Position numbers and translations under genes: made by a program | Part shown: piece by piece, positions 60,976 to 62,000 of the stretch | How the letters are laid out: every line of letters begins with the position of its first letter | Position numbering within the stretch: position 1 is the first letter of the stretch | The notes under the pieces: generated by a model | Databases searched by the model: none | Seen by the model: the letters and a program-made list of their open reading frames with translations, nothing else | Told to the model about the DNA's origin: nothing | Origin: Glandiceps talaboti | Taxonomy: Eukaryota; Hemichordata; Enteropneusta; Spengelidae | DNA length: 62,000 nt | Assembly: GCF_964340395.1 (NCBI RefSeq) | Contig: NC_135563.1 | Location: 21,932,151-21,994,150 of the forward strand | Direction of reading: 5' to 3'

Positions 60976-62000
60976 TTAAATTGATTCATTAAGAGTGCGG
61001 ACTGCAGTTGGGTAAAAGCTAAACAATGTGCGATTAGAACCTGATTTGATCGAACGGTACCGCTCGCCTGAGCGCATAAGTTGGAATAAATTACGTGCTG
61101 GATGGAAATCGTCTTTTACAATTGACTGAGCTCTTTTCTTTACTTGAGCGTTGTACAACTCATTAAGAAAAGGAAGTTGACATCCAATGATGCTACTGGC
61201 AGTGTTAACGATTCGATTGAGACGTTTCCGGTCATCAACTGTGGCATTGCCCCACCAAACGATGATTGACAGTGTCAGGACACTCTCAATCACCGCTCGG
61301 TAGAACTTAATCAACAGTCCCTGGCTGACACGGAAACTTCTCAATCGTCTTAAGAAGAACAGTCTTTTCTGTGCTTTCTTCACAATATGATCAGTATTGA
61401 TTTCCCATTTCAGATCGGCTGAGAGGTAAACACCGAGAAACTTAAAATACTGCACTATTTCAACCTCTGAGTTGTTGATGACTAGAGGAACGATATCAGA
61501 TGGATTCCTTCGAAAGTCCACAATAATCTCTTTGGTCTTTTTGACATTCAGTTCAAGATTGTTTTCAGAGCACCATGTTATGATAGTGTTCACTTCATTA
61601 CGATATGATGTTTCATCGTTTTTTATTAATCCGCCGACGGTGGTGTCATCAGCAAATTTGATGATAAAATTATTATCAGACACAGTAACGCAATCATGGG
61701 TAAATAATGAGTATAACATTGGCGACAAATTACAACCTTGAGGTGTACCAGTATTAAGAACTAGAGATTTCGAATAATTATTTCCAATTTTAACAACTTG
61801 TGATCGATCTAATAAAAAATGTAACACCCATTTACATATACTAGCAGTAAGTCCTAGCGATATTAGTTTGTCATATAATCTAAAGGGTGAAATTGTATTG
61901 AAAGCTGAGCTGTAATCGATGAATAAAAGTCTGGAATAGTTAGGTATTTTCTGGTCAAGGAAGCTCGTTACATTGAATAATGCTAATGAAATTGCATCCT
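60976..62000 (-). CDS. Non-LTR retrotransposon reverse transcriptase (CR1/L2/Rex1-like), 5' part outside window
   Basis: Part of the second open reading frame of a LINE. The product copies element RNA into DNA at the target site. The frame is open without a stop from 61998 to the TGA-less end TAA at 60978-60976, 340 codons, and continues beyond the window. In order it shows the palm motif FIDYSSAFNTI, NTGTPQGCNLSPMLYSLF, the catalytic FADDTTVGG, KKTKEIIVDF and FKFLGVYL, then the thumb and a C-terminal region ending with RYRSIKSGS and SFYPTAVRTL. That tail is typical of L2/Rex1-like LINEs in fish and marine invertebrates. No frameshift or missing catalytic residue is seen in this part, so the copy is young. 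The upstream endonuclease domain would lie outside the window. Confidence 0.92.
   Translation of the reverse strand, partial: DAISLALFNVTSFLDQKIPNYSRLLFIDYSSAFNTISPFRLYDKLISLGLTASICKWVLHFLLDRSQVVKIGNNYSKSLVLNTGTPQGCNLSPMLYSLFTHDCVTVSDNNFIIKFADDTTVGGLIKNDETSYRNEVNTIITWCSENNLELNVKKTKEIIVDFRRNPSDIVPLVINNSEVEIVQYFKFLGVYLSADLKWEINTDHIVKKAQKRLFFLRRLRSFRVSQGLLIKFYRAVIESVLTLSIIVWWGNATVDDRKRLNRIVNTASSIIGCQLPFLNELYNAQVKKRAQSIVKDDFHPARNLFQLMRSGERYRSIKSGSNRTLFSFYPTAVRTLNESI

Overview
The window is animal nuclear DNA. It is AT-rich, with large introns, GT-AG splice sites, very abundant microsatellites and minisatellites, and only two recognisable protein-coding genes plus one retrotransposon fragment in 62 kb. 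The two genes belong to bilaterian nervous-system families: a nicotinic-type Cys-loop receptor subunit and a class A neuropeptide receptor. The retroelement is of the CR1/L2/Rex1 kind. Together these suggest a marine invertebrate bilaterian (cephalochordate, ambulacrarian or lophotrochozoan); the sequence alone does not let me choose.

Layout. 1-600: an ATATG satellite followed by a 36-bp tandem array. 1586-6076 (+): a complete six-exon nicotinic acetylcholine receptor-like subunit of 482 aa. It has the canonical 45-bp and 110-bp exons, the 13-residue Cys-loop, four membrane helices and a poly(A) signal at 6153. 7599-21826 (-): a complete two-exon, 395-aa peptide GPCR of the TRH/ETH/ghrelin-receptor-like group, converging on the first gene. 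Its single coding intron is about 13 kb and holds minisatellites and three inverted-repeat elements. 22.8-23.1 kb, about 1 kb upstream of the GPCR start: a near-perfect palindrome set between two (TA)n tracts. Each arm encodes a hammerhead-ribozyme-like motif, on opposite strands. I read this as a Penelope-like retroelement remnant and consider it the most interesting structure here.

23.1-60.8 kb is a gene desert in which I recognise no exon. It holds a ~514-bp ACATT pentamer satellite (32 kb), a diverged ~0.5-kb tandem duplication (33 kb), a 9-bp repeat array (34 kb), a 256-bp terminal-inverted-repeat element with an exact 10-bp target duplication beside a 165-bp CT tract (37 kb), a 33-bp satellite of about 40 copies (51.2-52.5 kb), a decayed tRNA-derived SINE (52.8 kb) and many microsatellites. 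60.8-62.0 kb (-): the 3' part of a non-LTR retrotransposon with an open reverse transcriptase reading frame that runs off the window.

The two genes are convergent neighbours that both serve neuronal signalling; nothing in the sequence shows they act in one pathway. All family assignments come from motifs read by eye; no database search was run.
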